Assembly: GCA_009797885.1 (NCBI GenBank)
Contig: WNKP01000006.1
Span: forward strand, 124,001-188,000
Source: Flavobacteriaceae bacterium GF1
GTDB taxonomy: Bacteria > Bacteroidota > Bacteroidia > Flavobacteriales > Flavobacteriaceae
DNA: 64,000 nucleotides
Direction: 5' to 3'
This document shows positions 10,133 to 19,731 of this stretch, piece after piece. Every line of letters starts with the position of its first letter. Within the stretch, counting starts at the first letter, position 1. A program made the translations under genes and the position numbers. Below the pieces are notes generated by a model. That model was given only the letters and a program-made list of their open reading frames with translations, searched no databases and was not told where the DNA came from.

Positions 10133-10644
10133 TTTCTTATGTTATATACCATTTCAGTTTCAGTCTTATAGCTCAAAGAGCTTACGGGATTGCTCCATGG
10201 AGAATACCACCCAACATGGATTTCGCTACATCCACAACTCAGAAGATTGCCTTTGGCAAATCTTAATTTTACTAGAATAGTATGACCAAAAAAAGTGTTG
10301 AAATCGGTTGAATTGGGGACGAAAAAGGGGATTGGAGGGACATCCCAAGAGCCAGTATCGAAAAGGTGGAACTGATTCTGGTTGGGGATTCCATAATTTC
10401 CAGAAGGAAGGGTATTGTTTGTTTTAAAGGTAATGTAGCTAACAGGAAAATCCCGATCAAACTTTTTGATGGCATTTTTAAAACCAATGCTAGAGGATTT
10501 TGGCCCATGCCCGGCTTTGGAAATACCATTGGGTTTGGGAACTGAAAAACTGGCCTTGATTTCTTCGTTAGGGATGTTTCCTGTTACGGTAGGCTTAACA
10601 TCCGGGACATAGGTGCCGATACGCAACTTGTCTTTACCTTTCAT
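10129..10644 (-). CDS. Hypothetical protein, first gene of the RHS operon
   Basis: 171 aa. I do not recognise the family. No signal peptide or membrane segment is seen from the ATG at 10644. It is rich in Pro, Asn and Phe (IPFFVPNSTDFNTFFGH) and has two nearby cysteines (SCGCSE). The C-terminus VSSLSYKTETEMVYNIRK overlaps the following RHS gene by ATGA, which supports it as a real gene. It could be a truncated or short structural partner of the RHS proteins. Confidence 0.6.
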   Translation of the reverse strand: MKGKDKLRIGTYVPDVKPTVTGNIPNEEIKASFSVPKPNGISKAGHGPKSSSIGFKNAIKKFDRDFPVSYITFKTNNTLPSGNYGIPNQNQFHLFDTGSWDVPPIPFFVPNSTDFNTFFGHTILVKLRFAKGNLLSCGCSEIHVGWYSPWSNPVSSLSYKTETEMVYNIRK

Positions 10645-10952
10645 GGGTGTCCATTGAAAAGGTGGTGGATGCTATAGGGAGATATCCCATTGCCTTAAAA
10701 AATGGGGGAAAAATGGTGTGCACTGGAATAAGTGCTCGGGTTGAAGTGTGCATGTACGCCAAAAGAGTTAGCGGTCGCGAATTTCAAGCACTGGGGGTTG
10801 AATTAAAAACCTAATGTAACAAGCGAAAGTTTAGGGGGATGGTTGGGCGATTATTAGAGGTATACAGCCCATTCGCTTCACAGGCAACTGGAATGGTGTC
10901 ACAGACGATTGGGGGTACCCCCCTTTAAGGGGCCAGGAACTCCTTTGCCACG
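10645..10952. other. Intergenic stretch upstream of the RHS operon, with two GC-rich palindromes
   Basis: No coding frame is convincing. GGGGGTACCCCC at 10911-10922 is a perfect 12-bp palindrome and is directly followed by a second C-tract/G-tract hairpin (CCCCTTTAAGGGG, about 10920-10932). They lie just beyond the 3' end of the MBL gene and could form a terminator-like structure for it, although no T-tract follows. No TAnnTTTG promoter for the RHS operon was found. Confidence 0.4.
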
Positions 10953-11552
10953 TTAAGGGCGGAAATTGTCCCCTACTTTAAACATCTTTCCATGACCGGG
11001 AATGATGTAATCGGCATTTTTTAGAAGTGTTTTTCTACTTTCTACCAGGGCCTTCATATCCATATCCGTTGACTGAAGATGGTCTTTTTGATATAAATCG
11101 AACCGTTGTTCTTCGGTATCAAGCCACCAAATTACATCCCCGGCTACCGCAACTTTTCCCTGTGGCGTACGGACGATTAGGGAAAGATGTTCGGCTACAT
11201 GTCCCGGTGTATGAACAATTTCAATATCCTCACCAAGGATAGTTGCATCAAATTCGATCATCACATCTTTTTCATACATTAAATCGGCATCAAAGGTGAT
11301 GTATGTGGCCTTTTCAAATAGGCCTGCCAATAGCATATGATCGGGATGGCGATGGGATAGGAAAACATAATCAATATCAGCTGTTTTCAGGTTCTCGTCA
11401 TGTAATGCGTTAAGTAAGGCTTCCCGGTTACATCCGGGATCGGTGATGATTTTTTTGTCTTCCGTGGTGATCAAACACACGGTTGAACTCGCTTTCCAAC
11501 CTTTGTCGAGTGGTCTGGCATAACCTTCGACTAAAACCTTGATTTTGGCCAT
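10953..11552 (-). CDS. MBL-fold metallo-hydrolase (MBLAC1-like)
   Basis: 199 aa from ATG at 11552 (MAKIKVLVEGYARP); an in-frame start at 11588 would add 12 unlikely residues. Metal-binding motifs of the metallo-beta-lactamase fold are visible in order: SHRHPDH, HTPGH, AGD and a final PGHG. Length and the KVLVEGYA start resemble MBL-domain proteins of the MBLAC1 type. The substrate is unknown. It is a single gene between the RHS operon and a non-coding stretch. Confidence 0.8.
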   Translation of the reverse strand: MAKIKVLVEGYARPLDKGWKASSTVCLITTEDKKIITDPGCNREALLNALHDENLKTADIDYVFLSHRHPDHMLLAGLFEKATYITFDADLMYEKDVMIEFDATILGEDIEIVHTPGHVAEHLSLIVRTPQGKVAVAGDVIWWLDTEEQRFDLYQKDHLQSTDMDMKALVESRKTLLKNADYIIPGHGKMFKVGDNFRP

Positions 11553-12218
11553 AGTGCAATTAAAAATTTGGGGCAAGTCCGCTCCCATGACGAAAAGTGA
11601 AACGAATTCGTTTTTAACGGAACCAGGCTTTCAGTAGGCGAATATATCCAAATGTTAGGAAAGATCTTTCATGGTACCGGTTTTTGGCATGGCTTAGGGC
11701 ATGGCTGCACGGGGCCCTAGCGAATACTTCACCTTTAGGCCATGGTCGACCATCAGTGGTGGTACACCGGTTGGGTCGGATGAAATCGTATCGTGATAAA
11801 ACGCTGCGCCCTTTATATAGAAACCCAATCATCGCAATACATATTCAACTTGTTTTAAATACGGTATTTGAAACAACCACTGCTTTTTCGTTTCAATTGT
11901 ACAGCGCAATTTTGTTTGAAATCCAGGATAACGTTGCACTTGGAGGTTTTTGGGTAGTGCGGAAGTCCCGTTTGTTTTTTGATTTAAAAATACATATGCC
12001 ATACTTCTTTTGTACAGCTATGGCAGGGAAGGTTCACCACCATCCCCTACTAATAATCCAGATTTTAGGGTGGGTTGACTACGAACAAATGCGTAACAAG
12101 AACACTTTTCCACGGGGTGTCAAGAACCAAAAATGTAGCAGGAAAACAGGAGATTATTTTTCCATACGGCGGCCATTTTGATTGCCAAAAAGACGAGCAA
12201 CATTATAAAAGAACTACA
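11553..12218. other. Long intergenic region, no gene recognised
   Basis: About 670 bp. Open frames on both strands (for example 11684-12181 plus) give low-complexity translations with no family resemblance and mixed base composition. No tRNA, terminator or clear -7 element was recognised. It could contain gene remnants. Confidence 0.5.
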
Positions 12219-13004
12219 ATGAGGGAACCGTTTAAGATTTACAATTATTTTTTAATGATATGCTACCTGTCCATTCCTTTTTACGTAATAGGCTTTTGGG
12301 GCAGTGCTTTGTTTCCTGTGGATTTACCTATTAGCGCCCTAATGGTAGTTTGCCCTGCACTTGCCCTATGGGGCTATCATTCCTATTCGAAATTAAAAGA
12401 AATCATATTAAAGTCCCTTGCCTTTAAAACCGGGAAGATGGCTGGATATGTTTTGGCCTTCCTGACCATGCCCATTGCATTGACCTTCACATTTTTGGTA
12501 ATGTCCTATGTAGGTATCGAACTACCGCCCTTTCAAGTATCCCTATGGGATATTATGATTTTAGTGCCGCTTTTTTTTGTGGGTTCCTTCTTGGAAGAAA
12601 TAGGGTGGACGGGATACGCAACCAAAAGTTTACTACGAAAAAAGGGTGTTTTATATACAGGTGTCAGTATCGGTGTTTTATGGGGTGTATGGCACATCAT
12701 ACCCTACCTTCAAATGGGAAAGGACCCTTCCTGGATTTTCTGGCAATGCTTTGGGTCAGTGCTCAAAAGGATAGTCATGGTTTGGATATACGCAAAGTAT
12801 GGAAGAAACCTGTTTATGATTGTGGTATTTCATGCCTTTATTAATATTTCAGTCTTTGTTTTCCCATCAATGGGCTCGCACTATAACCCTTACTACTTCA
12901 GCCTGGTATTCCTTGTAATGATGGGGTTGGGCCTAATTTATGTTTACCTGTCCAATAGGAAGCGCTTCATTCAGGGGAAAGACTTCCCCAAAAAGACTTT
13001 TTGA
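12219..13004 (+). CDS. CPBP-family intramembrane glutamic endopeptidase
   Basis: 261 aa from ATG 12219 (MREPFKIYNYFLMICYLSIP); upstream in-frame codons back to 12075 are not protein-like. There are about seven hydrophobic helices. The CPBP signature is present: EEIGWTGYATK (catalytic glutamates), GVWHIIPYL and HAFIN (conserved histidines). The family (Abi/CAAX protease) processes or protects against peptides; the substrate here is unknown. The next gene starts 34 bp downstream on the same strand. Confidence 0.85.
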   Translation: MREPFKIYNYFLMICYLSIPFYVIGFWGSALFPVDLPISALMVVCPALALWGYHSYSKLKEIILKSLAFKTGKMAGYVLAFLTMPIALTFTFLVMSYVGIELPPFQVSLWDIMILVPLFFVGSFLEEIGWTGYATKSLLRKKGVLYTGVSIGVLWGVWHIIPYLQMGKDPSWIFWQCFGSVLKRIVMVWIYAKYGRNLFMIVVFHAFINISVFVFPSMGSHYNPYYFSLVFLVMMGLGLIYVYLSNRKRFIQGKDFPKKTF

Positions 13005-13038
13005 ACAAATCATCTTCAATCAAAATCCAAATCACATC

Positions 13039-14223
13039 ATGAAAATTGTTAAAATTATCATTGTTTCCGTAGTTATTTGGCAAGCCTCACAAGCTCAGGA
13101 CTCGACTGCAGGGAGGAAATACGATTTGCTTCCCGTTATAACATACGCTGCGGAATCTGCCCTTAATCTTGGGGCAATTGGATTCAAATATTTTGACTTA
13201 AGTAGGGAAAACAAGAACATTCCTGTCTCATTCTTGAACGCAGCCGCTATTTATACCACGCGAAACCAATTGTTTCTTGAGTCGGGCTATCAATTTTTCC
13301 TATCCAATGCCGATCGACTCAATGGTCGTTTTTACTATTTCGATGCGCCTGATAGAAATTATGGCCTTGGCAATGATCCAAGTCTTAGAATTCTTGAAAA
13401 TGACACCCAAGAAATCCTAAATTATATAAATGTGGATGTTACGAGGATTGGATTTATGGCGAACTATCAAAAAAAGATAGCCGGGAAACTCTTTTTTGGG
13501 CCATCCGTGAAAATTGAAGACGTCATAAAATATGATACCATACCAAATTCCTTTGAAGTCCTTCAAGGTGCCCAAAAGATCGATCGTCTTCAAAATCGAA
13601 CTGAAGGCAGGAGGGTGGGCGTTGGGTTTACGGTCACCCATGATACCCGAGATCAAGTTATAAATTCGAGGACAGGCCATTTTTTTGAATCCTCCTTCTT
13701 ACTCCATTCAAAAATTTTCGCCAGCGATTTTGAATATGCGGCCATACGGACGGAATTCATTAAATACCTAAATCCATTTAACAATCACACCCTGGCATTC
13801 CGGATAATCCAAGACTGGAAATATCCGAATAGGAATGGCGGAAATGTTCCGCTCTATGGACTTTCCCGTCCAAATGGAAGGGGATATTTTCAAGGAACGT
13901 TCCAAGACCAACATTCCCAACAAATAGATGTGGAATATCGCTTGCCCTTTTGGAGGGATACGGATATGGAGTATCCCAGATTCCATTTTTGGAAGGGCCT
14001 GGGGGCAGTTTTTTTTATAAGTGGCCAACAGGCCTATGGAGAAACAGGTCCATACCGTGTTTCAAACACCAATTTGGCCTTGGGAACGGGTTTAAGGGTT
14101 CTTTTTAACAAGAAGAATCGAATGAACCTTAGGGTTGATTTTGCCTATGGTTTATTGGAGAACGGTAATGGGATCAATGGTCGTCAGACCACATTTTCAT
14201 TTAATCTGTCGGAAGCATTTTGA
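13039..14223 (+). CDS. Outer-membrane beta-barrel, surface-antigen (BamA/Omp85 C-terminal) type
   Basis: 394 aa from ATG 13039. Signal peptide MKIVKIIIVSVVIWQASQAQ. The sequence has alternating beta strands and the Omp85-type features HDTRDQVINSRTGHFFESSF and GLSRPNGRGYFQG, with a terminal strand ending SFNLSEAF. No POTRA domains are present, so it is a short barrel-only member. The upstream in-frame start at 12940 overlaps the CPBP gene and is rejected. One base separates it from the amidohydrolase, implying an operon. Confidence 0.8.
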   Translation: MKIVKIIIVSVVIWQASQAQDSTAGRKYDLLPVITYAAESALNLGAIGFKYFDLSRENKNIPVSFLNAAAIYTTRNQLFLESGYQFFLSNADRLNGRFYYFDAPDRNYGLGNDPSLRILENDTQEILNYINVDVTRIGFMANYQKKIAGKLFFGPSVKIEDVIKYDTIPNSFEVLQGAQKIDRLQNRTEGRRVGVGFTVTHDTRDQVINSRTGHFFESSFLLHSKIFASDFEYAAIRTEFIKYLNPFNNHTLAFRIIQDWKYPNRNGGNVPLYGLSRPNGRGYFQGTFQDQHSQQIDVEYRLPFWRDTDMEYPRFHFWKGLGAVFFISGQQAYGETGPYRVSNTNLALGTGLRVLFNKKNRMNLRVDFAYGLLENGNGINGRQTTFSFNLSEAF

Positions 14224-14224
14224 G

Positions 14225-15970
14225 ATGATATTGATTAAGAACGGCCTATTTTTTTCAGGGGATTTGAATGACAAAGCCACGCGAAAAAATATCGTAATCG
14301 ACGGCAAAGGAAAGATTGGCAAAATAACGTCTGCCGAAATTTCAACAAGCCCTGATTTTAGGATCATAGATGCCACGGACAAGTGGGTAGTTCCGGGTTT
14401 TATAGATTGCCATACACATTATGACGCAGAAGTGATCGTATCACCAGGATTGAAAGAATCTGCCCGCCACGGAATTACAACCGTAATCCTTGGAAGTTGC
14501 TCGGTATCTGCCGTTTACAATAGCCCGGAAGATACTTCGGATTGTTTTGCCAGGGTCGAAGCGGTGCCAAGGGAAATCATCCTGCCCATATTAAGAAAAA
14601 ATAAGACCTGGGAGACCGCAGCGGAATGGAAATCCTACATTAATGGGCTCCCTCTTGGAATCAACGTTGGTTCCTTTATCGGGCATTCCGATATTCGAAT
14701 GAAAGCTATGGGGATCAGCAGGTCCTTAAAGGAGGGTGAAAGGGCAACGGCAAAGGAAAAAAGCGTAATGGACCATATGTTGAATGAGGCCTTGGATGCT
14801 GGGTTCTTTGGGCTTTCCACCATGGACAGTCCATGGGATAAAATGGATGGAAACCGCTATTGGTCCCATAAAACCCCTTCCTTTTACGCCTCTTGGAAAG
14901 AAAGAAAAGGATTACTGGCCATTCTTAGAAAGCGTGGAGCGATTTTGCAAGGAACTCCAAATGTGGTCACCAGGATAAATGCAATTCACTATATGATGGC
15001 AAGCATGGGATGGTTCAGAAAACCATTGAAAACTTCAATGCTTGCAATGATGGATTTGATAGGTGACCGATATATCCTCCCCCTGACCAGCTTCACCTCA
15101 AGATTCACCAATGTCATAGGAAGGGGGGATTTTAGGATGCAATCCCTCCCCTGTCCTTTTACGGTGTATTATGATGGCATTGAATCCGTTATGTTCGAAG
15201 AATTTCCCAGCGGTGAAGCATTACGGCACCTGGCCAAAGCGCTTGATCAACGAAATAAACTGATACGGGACAAAGCCTTTAGGGAAAGGTTTAAGTCCGA
15301 AATGAGAAGAAAGTTTGCGCCAAAAATTTGGCATAAGGATTTGAGCCGCTCAATAATCCTAAGCGCACCTGACAAAGAACTAATCGGACAGGATTTTTTC
15401 GGTCTGGCCATACGACGAAAAGAACATCCGGTGGATACTTTTTTGGACTTGATTTTGCAATATGATAAGAACATCCAATGGACAACCACCATCGCCAATG
15501 ATAGAAAGGAAAAATACCGACATATGTATAACTTTCCCTATAATCTGATTGGGTTTTCAGATGCGGGAGCCCACTTGAACAATATGGCCTTCTACAATTT
15601 CCCGTTACAAATGATTCAAGTCGTTAAGGAGTCCATTGAAAGGGGAAATCCAATCATGCGAATGGAAAAATGTATCTGGCGACTTACCAAAGAATTGGCA
15701 GATTGGTTTGGGATGGAAAGGGGCTTTTTGGCTGAAGGAAGAATAGCCGATATAGCCATTCTTGATCCAAAGAAATTTGATAGTGTTTCCGGGGATGTAT
15801 ACTCAGATGTTATCGAGGATTTCAATAATTATAAAAGACTGGTCAATAGGAATTGTGGAGCAGTTTCACAAGTAATTGTCAAAGGGGAAATTATCTTTGA
15901 TATGGGGAAATTTGTTAGGGACTACGGAAAGAAAAAGAAGTTTGGATGCTTCATTGAAAAATCAAAATAA
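14225..15970 (+). CDS. Amidohydrolase, N-acyl-D-amino-acid deacylase-like
   Basis: 581 aa from ATG 14225 (MILIKNGLFFSGDL). The metal-site motif PGFIDCHTHYDAE, GHSDIRMKAMG and late GFSDAGAHLNN (catalytic Asp, metal His) fit the D-aminoacylase branch of the amidohydrolase superfamily. The C-terminus has the small beta-sandwich motif LAEGRIADIAILDP. It is longer than classic D-aminoacylases. No signal peptide, so cytoplasmic. It starts 1 bp after the surface-antigen gene; substrate unknown. Confidence 0.85.
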   Translation: MILIKNGLFFSGDLNDKATRKNIVIDGKGKIGKITSAEISTSPDFRIIDATDKWVVPGFIDCHTHYDAEVIVSPGLKESARHGITTVILGSCSVSAVYNSPEDTSDCFARVEAVPREIILPILRKNKTWETAAEWKSYINGLPLGINVGSFIGHSDIRMKAMGISRSLKEGERATAKEKSVMDHMLNEALDAGFFGLSTMDSPWDKMDGNRYWSHKTPSFYASWKERKGLLAILRKRGAILQGTPNVVTRINAIHYMMASMGWFRKPLKTSMLAMMDLIGDRYILPLTSFTSRFTNVIGRGDFRMQSLPCPFTVYYDGIESVMFEEFPSGEALRHLAKALDQRNKLIRDKAFRERFKSEMRRKFAPKIWHKDLSRSIILSAPDKELIGQDFFGLAIRRKEHPVDTFLDLILQYDKNIQWTTTIANDRKEKYRHMYNFPYNLIGFSDAGAHLNNMAFYNFPLQMIQVVKESIERGNPIMRMEKCIWRLTKELADWFGMERGFLAEGRIADIAILDPKKFDSVSGDVYSDVIEDFNNYKRLVNRNCGAVSQVIVKGEIIFDMGKFVRDYGKKKKFGCFIEKSK

Positions 15971-16069
15971 GACGAAAATTTATACGAATTGGATGGTAAG
16001 ACCTGGGCCGGAACCCCGCTATCGGTATTCAAATTCATCTAAGTTATCACCATTTTAAATACAGCGAAA

Positions 16070-16657
16070 ATGACAAAAAAGATGTACTGGTTTAATGAGC
16101 CTGATACGTGGGAAACCATGGGCAATTCGTCATTGGCCATGAAGGTTACTCCCAAAACGGATTATTGGAGACAAACGCATTACGGATTTACCATTGATGA
16201 TGGCCCCTTTTATTATGTAATGATGGGAGGGGAGTTTGAGGCACGGGTCAAAATATCCGGGGCATTCAAAAACCAATATGATCAAATGGGATTAATGATC
16301 AGAAAGAATAAGAAAAGATGGATCAAAAGCGGCGCTGAATTTGTGGACGGAAAAGTACATTTGAGTACGGTCGTTACCAATAAATTTAGTGACTGGAGTC
16401 TGGTTGAACTGGAAAAAGCACCTAAGGCTATTTGGTTAAAGGCAATCAGAAGGTTGGATAGTCTAAAATTATACCATTCATTGGACGGAAAGAATTTTAC
16501 GTTGGGAAGACTGGCCTACCTTCCCAACAATAGCCCGGTTATGGTTGGAATAATGGCGGCAAGTCCTGATGGGGATGGGTTCAACGCTGTTTTTGAAGAT
16601 TTTGTTTTGAAGCAACTTCCCGATCAAAAACGAATGGAATGGTCAAACAATTCCTAA
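16070..16657 (+). CDS. DUF1349 (concanavalin A-like) protein
   Basis: 195 aa. WFNEPDTWE, TDYWRQTHYGF, YDQMGLMIRKNKKRWIKSG and AASPDGDGF match the DUF1349 family, a small concanavalin A-like lectin/glucanase fold. No signal peptide. It follows the amidohydrolase after a 100-bp gap and may be a carbohydrate-binding or catalytic protein; no active-site claim is made. Confidence 0.8.
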   Translation: MTKKMYWFNEPDTWETMGNSSLAMKVTPKTDYWRQTHYGFTIDDGPFYYVMMGGEFEARVKISGAFKNQYDQMGLMIRKNKKRWIKSGAEFVDGKVHLSTVVTNKFSDWSLVELEKAPKAIWLKAIRRLDSLKLYHSLDGKNFTLGRLAYLPNNSPVMVGIMAASPDGDGFNAVFEDFVLKQLPDQKRMEWSNNS

Positions 16658-16787
16658 TCCTCCCGTAATCATAGGACAACTGAATTCTTGGAGTTCAAAG
16701 AAAGAAGATTACATGAAAGGATGTTGTTTAACGTTGGTGGGGAATGATCAAGGATGATAACGAATGAAAGCATTTTAAGACACTATA

Positions 16788-17249
16788 ATGGGACGAAAGG
16801 AAATCGAAATAAAAGAACTTAAACCTGATGATGTAGAAGATTTTATGGCATCGATACAGCTTTTTGAGGAGGTGTTCGATATGAAAGACTTTTCACCTCC
16901 AAGCACCTCGTATGTTCAAAAATTACTTGGACAACAAGATTTCCATGTTTTTGCCGCCATTGGAAACGGAAAAATTATTGGGGCTTTAACATCGTATGTG
17001 CTAAGACCGTATTACGCAGAAAGACCACTTGCCTACATATTTGATTTGGCAGTGTCCAGGGATATGCAAAGACGTGAGATTGGAACCTTATTGATGGAAG
17101 AAACCATTCGGTTTTTTAAAGAAAGAGGATTTGAAGAGGTCTTTGTTCAGGCGGATCAAGCGGAACAATATGCCCTTGACTTTTATCGCTCGACAAAACC
17201 TACGGAGGAGGAAAAAGTAATTCACTTTTACTATCGTTTACACCCATAG
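16788..17249 (+). CDS. GNAT acetyltransferase resembling AAC(3)-I aminoglycoside N-acetyltransferases
   Basis: 153 aa. The pattern LFEEVFD near residue 25, IGALTSYVLRPYY, ERPLAYIFDLAVSRDMQRREIGTLL (acetyl-CoA loop) and VFVQADQAEQYALDFY follows the AAC(3)-I subfamily closely from memory. The QADxxEQYALxFY segment is characteristic. Aminoglycoside acetylation is a family-based suggestion, and chromosomal members may have other substrates. Single gene, not in an obvious cassette or mobile element. Confidence 0.75.
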   Translation: MGRKEIEIKELKPDDVEDFMASIQLFEEVFDMKDFSPPSTSYVQKLLGQQDFHVFAAIGNGKIIGALTSYVLRPYYAERPLAYIFDLAVSRDMQRREIGTLLMEETIRFFKERGFEEVFVQADQAEQYALDFYRSTKPTEEEKVIHFYYRLHP

Positions 17250-17291
17250 CAAAAGCCCGACATTTACCCATGAAAAAAGACGGTTGTAGGC

Positions 17292-18437
17292 TTAGGGCGT
17301 AGGTGTTTTTGAGCTGTTTTTTCGAAATTCTCCAGGGGAACACCCCAATTTTTTCTTGAACGCATAGTATAAGGCTGACCTGGAATTGAATCCGGATTCC
17401 ATGCCAACACCTTCAATGGAAAGCTTATTTTCCGTATCATTTTCAATAAGCTCCCTTGCTTTTTGAATTCTAAAATCGTTTACCCATTCATTGAAGTTTT
17501 TTCCAAAGCTTCGGTTTAGGGAATCGGAAATTTTTCTCGGAGACATATGTATGGCTTCGGCAAAGGAATGTAAGGTCAAATCTTTCTTTAAAAAAAATTT
17601 GTTCTCCATCATCAATGCCTCAATATTGTCCGGGCTTAGCTGTGGTTTTTGGAGGTTTTTGGAAAGCTGCCCAACTTCCAAATTTTTAGTCCCCAAAATG
17701 CTTTTGGGAAGTTTATCAAACAAGTTGGGATGCAAATAGGCCTGATAACTTAAATAATACAGGAAAACTCCGATAAGACAAAATAGCGGGACATCAAAAA
17801 CGTCTGCATATTTAGGAACAAAAACCACGGTGAACAAGGCTATTCCCCAAAGCAGGATTACCGGAACAAGAAAGTAAATAAAATTCATCAACCAATTCAT
17901 TTGGAGCAAGCTAAAATCCGAGAATTCGTTTCGCACCAATTTTTTGAATTGCCTAATCTCCCATGCTGCAATGGAAAAAGTGTACACTGTGACAAGGAAT
18001 CCAAGTAATTTAACCCCAAAATGGGCCCAGTAAACCGTTTCCACCCCAAACATTTTGGTGAGGGAGGAATCTTTGAAAAAGAATAGATAAATATTGACAA
18101 AGGTAACCGCGCCAATAACTGTTGCCAGGGAATAATGGATACCTAAGAAATTTCGATAACTATGGGTATTCCCGAGTTTTTCGAGAACAAAATGAAAAAA
18201 AAGAATTGGGATAAAGATAACCACATCTGGAAGGGAAAAATATGCATCAATATCATAACTGCCAATAGTATGGTAAGGCCAAATCGCAGTTATGGCTTCA
18301 AGAATTATGGCCAATAAAAATAAACCCAGCAACTTGTTCGCAAAAATTCTATTCTTTTTTGAAAACATATATAGAATTGCCAGGAAAAGACCATGTAACA
18401 AAGCCGCCCATACAATAAAGAATACTATAGAACCCAT
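17292..18437 (-). CDS. AraC-family regulator with membrane-embedded N-terminal domain
   Basis: 381 aa from ATG 18437 (MGSIVFFIVWAALLHGLF). The frame is open to a TTG at 18473, but a -7 element overlaps that codon, so 18437 is the better start. Residues 1-230 contain about seven hydrophobic helices; the C-terminal part carries two helix-turn-helix units (LTLHSFAEAIHMSPRKISD and GFNSRSALYYAFKKKLGCSP). This architecture is common in Flavobacteriia and suggests sensing at the inner membrane. The target genes are not evident. Confidence 0.85.
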   Translation of the reverse strand: MGSIVFFIVWAALLHGLFLAILYMFSKKNRIFANKLLGLFLLAIILEAITAIWPYHTIGSYDIDAYFSLPDVVIFIPILFFHFVLEKLGNTHSYRNFLGIHYSLATVIGAVTFVNIYLFFFKDSSLTKMFGVETVYWAHFGVKLLGFLVTVYTFSIAAWEIRQFKKLVRNEFSDFSLLQMNWLMNFIYFLVPVILLWGIALFTVVFVPKYADVFDVPLFCLIGVFLYYLSYQAYLHPNLFDKLPKSILGTKNLEVGQLSKNLQKPQLSPDNIEALMMENKFFLKKDLTLHSFAEAIHMSPRKISDSLNRSFGKNFNEWVNDFRIQKARELIENDTENKLSIEGVGMESGFNSRSALYYAFKKKLGCSPGEFRKNSSKTPTP

Positions 18438-18470
18438 TGCTAACAAGTAACTTACAATAAAGATAGTAAT

Positions 18471-18478
18471 CAAATTTA
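18471..18478 (-). promoter_or_regulatory. -7 promoter element of the AraC-type gene
   Basis: On the minus strand the bases read TAAATTTG, matching the Bacteroidetes -7 consensus TAnnTTTG. Transcription would begin near 18467, giving a leader of about 30 nt to the ATG at 18437. Confidence 0.5.
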
Positions 18479-18798
18479 TGTAGTCAACACCATTCGGTTA
18501 TGTGCTTCAATACAGGGCTGTTTTGTATTTGAACGCTGCTCATCCGAGGTAACTTTATGTTCACCCAAACATTTAAATGAATTTTTCCATGGAAAAACCA
18601 AGATGGCCTTAAAGACTTACCGGAATATCCATTAGGGAATTTAAAAAACAGGGAGAGTATCAATTATTGAAACGGAGCGTTTGTTGATTTTTTCCTTGCA
18701 ACAAGGGTAAGGGAATGTAACTTGGCTTTTCACCTAATGGACCAAAGGATTTTTCCATCCACAAATGAAAAAAGGACATTGTCTTTATGGTGCTTGGA
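18479..18798. other. Intergenic region between the AraC-type gene and oxyR
   Basis: About 320 bp. A plus-strand frame at 18722-18991 overlaps oxyR antisense and has no family features. No terminator or RNA gene was recognised. Confidence 0.4.
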
Positions 18799-19731
18799 TC
18801 AACGCCACTTTACCTTTACAAACCGTGTATTCTTTTTAAACGACTTTGGCGTATGCTCCAGAATTGATTTTCGCAATTCAGAAATCAACCGTTCCCTTGT
18901 AAAGTTTTTATGGGTGACAATACTGATTTCCCTAACAGGTTGGGGTTCTTCAAATCGAATGGTATTTTCCTGGTCGGTGTGTTTGCTATAAGAAAGTTCT
19001 GGTATTAAGGTATAACCGGATATTTCCTTGATCATTTTTTTAAGGGTCTCAATGGAGCCCCCTTCCATAAAAAGGTTGCGGTTGTAATCCAAGGTATCAA
19101 ATTCGCAGACGTTCAGAGTATGGTTTCGAAAACAATGGCCCTGCCCCAATAGCCAAAGGCCTTCTGGTGTCAGATCACTTGCGTGTATCTTTTCATCGTT
19201 ATGGATCAGGGTATCCTTATCGTCCGTGTAAACTAGGAACGGTTCATAGAATAAAGTGATTTCACGGATATTGTTCTCGTTTAAGGGTGTGGCCAAAAGG
19301 CCAATGTCCAAAAGGTCCTTTTCCAATTTGGTGATGATATCGTTGCTCTTCAATTCCTGTATTTCAAGTTTTATTTCTGGAAATTGGGCTAAAAATTCCT
19401 TAATGAACAAGGGCAATAAATAAGGGGCCAAGGTGGGAATAATACCAACCCTAAAGGTGCCGTTCATTAGATTTCTCTCATCGTTTACCATTGCCTTTAA
19501 CAGTTGTATCTCCCCAAGGATTTCCCTGGCCTTTTGAATAAAAATCTCGCCCATGGGAGTGGGCTTTAAGGGTTGGCTACTGCGGTCAAAGAGCATCAGG
19601 GCCATCTGTTCTTCCAATTTTTTTACCTGTAAGGTCAATGTAGGTTGGGCCACATGACAACTCTCTGCCGCTTTTACAAAATGCCGGTGATTGTCCAGTG
19701 CTACCACATAAGTCAATTGTTGGATAGTCAT
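18799..19731 (-). CDS. oxyR: LysR-type hydrogen-peroxide sensor OxyR
   Basis: 310 aa from ATG 19731 (MTIQQLTYVVALDNHRHF). The upstream start at 19785 would translate the AT-rich operator and is rejected. An N-terminal winged HTH (VAQPTLTLQVKKLEEQ) is followed by a LysR substrate domain with the two redox cysteines C200 and C209 in GQGHCFRNHTLNVC, aligning with the C-x8-C pair of E. coli OxyR. It is divergent from the catalase operon with a shared 87-bp control region. It is expected to activate catalase on peroxide exposure and to autoregulate. Confidence 0.92.
   Translation of the reverse strand: MTIQQLTYVVALDNHRHFVKAAESCHVAQPTLTLQVKKLEEQMALMLFDRSSQPLKPTPMGEIFIQKAREILGEIQLLKAMVNDERNLMNGTFRVGIIPTLAPYLLPLFIKEFLAQFPEIKLEIQELKSNDIITKLEKDLLDIGLLATPLNENNIREITLFYEPFLVYTDDKDTLIHNDEKIHASDLTPEGLWLLGQGHCFRNHTLNVCEFDTLDYNRNLFMEGGSIETLKKMIKEISGYTLIPELSYSKHTDQENTIRFEEPQPVREISIVTHKNFTRERLISELRKSILEHTPKSFKKNTRFVKVKWR

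Noticed and set aside
10911-10932. GC-rich palindromes as a definite terminator of the MBL gene
   Set aside because: No T-tract on either strand, so only a structural note is made.
11684-12181. 165-codon open frame on the plus strand between the MBL and CPBP genes
   Set aside because: The translation has no recognisable domain and there is no start context; treated as non-coding.
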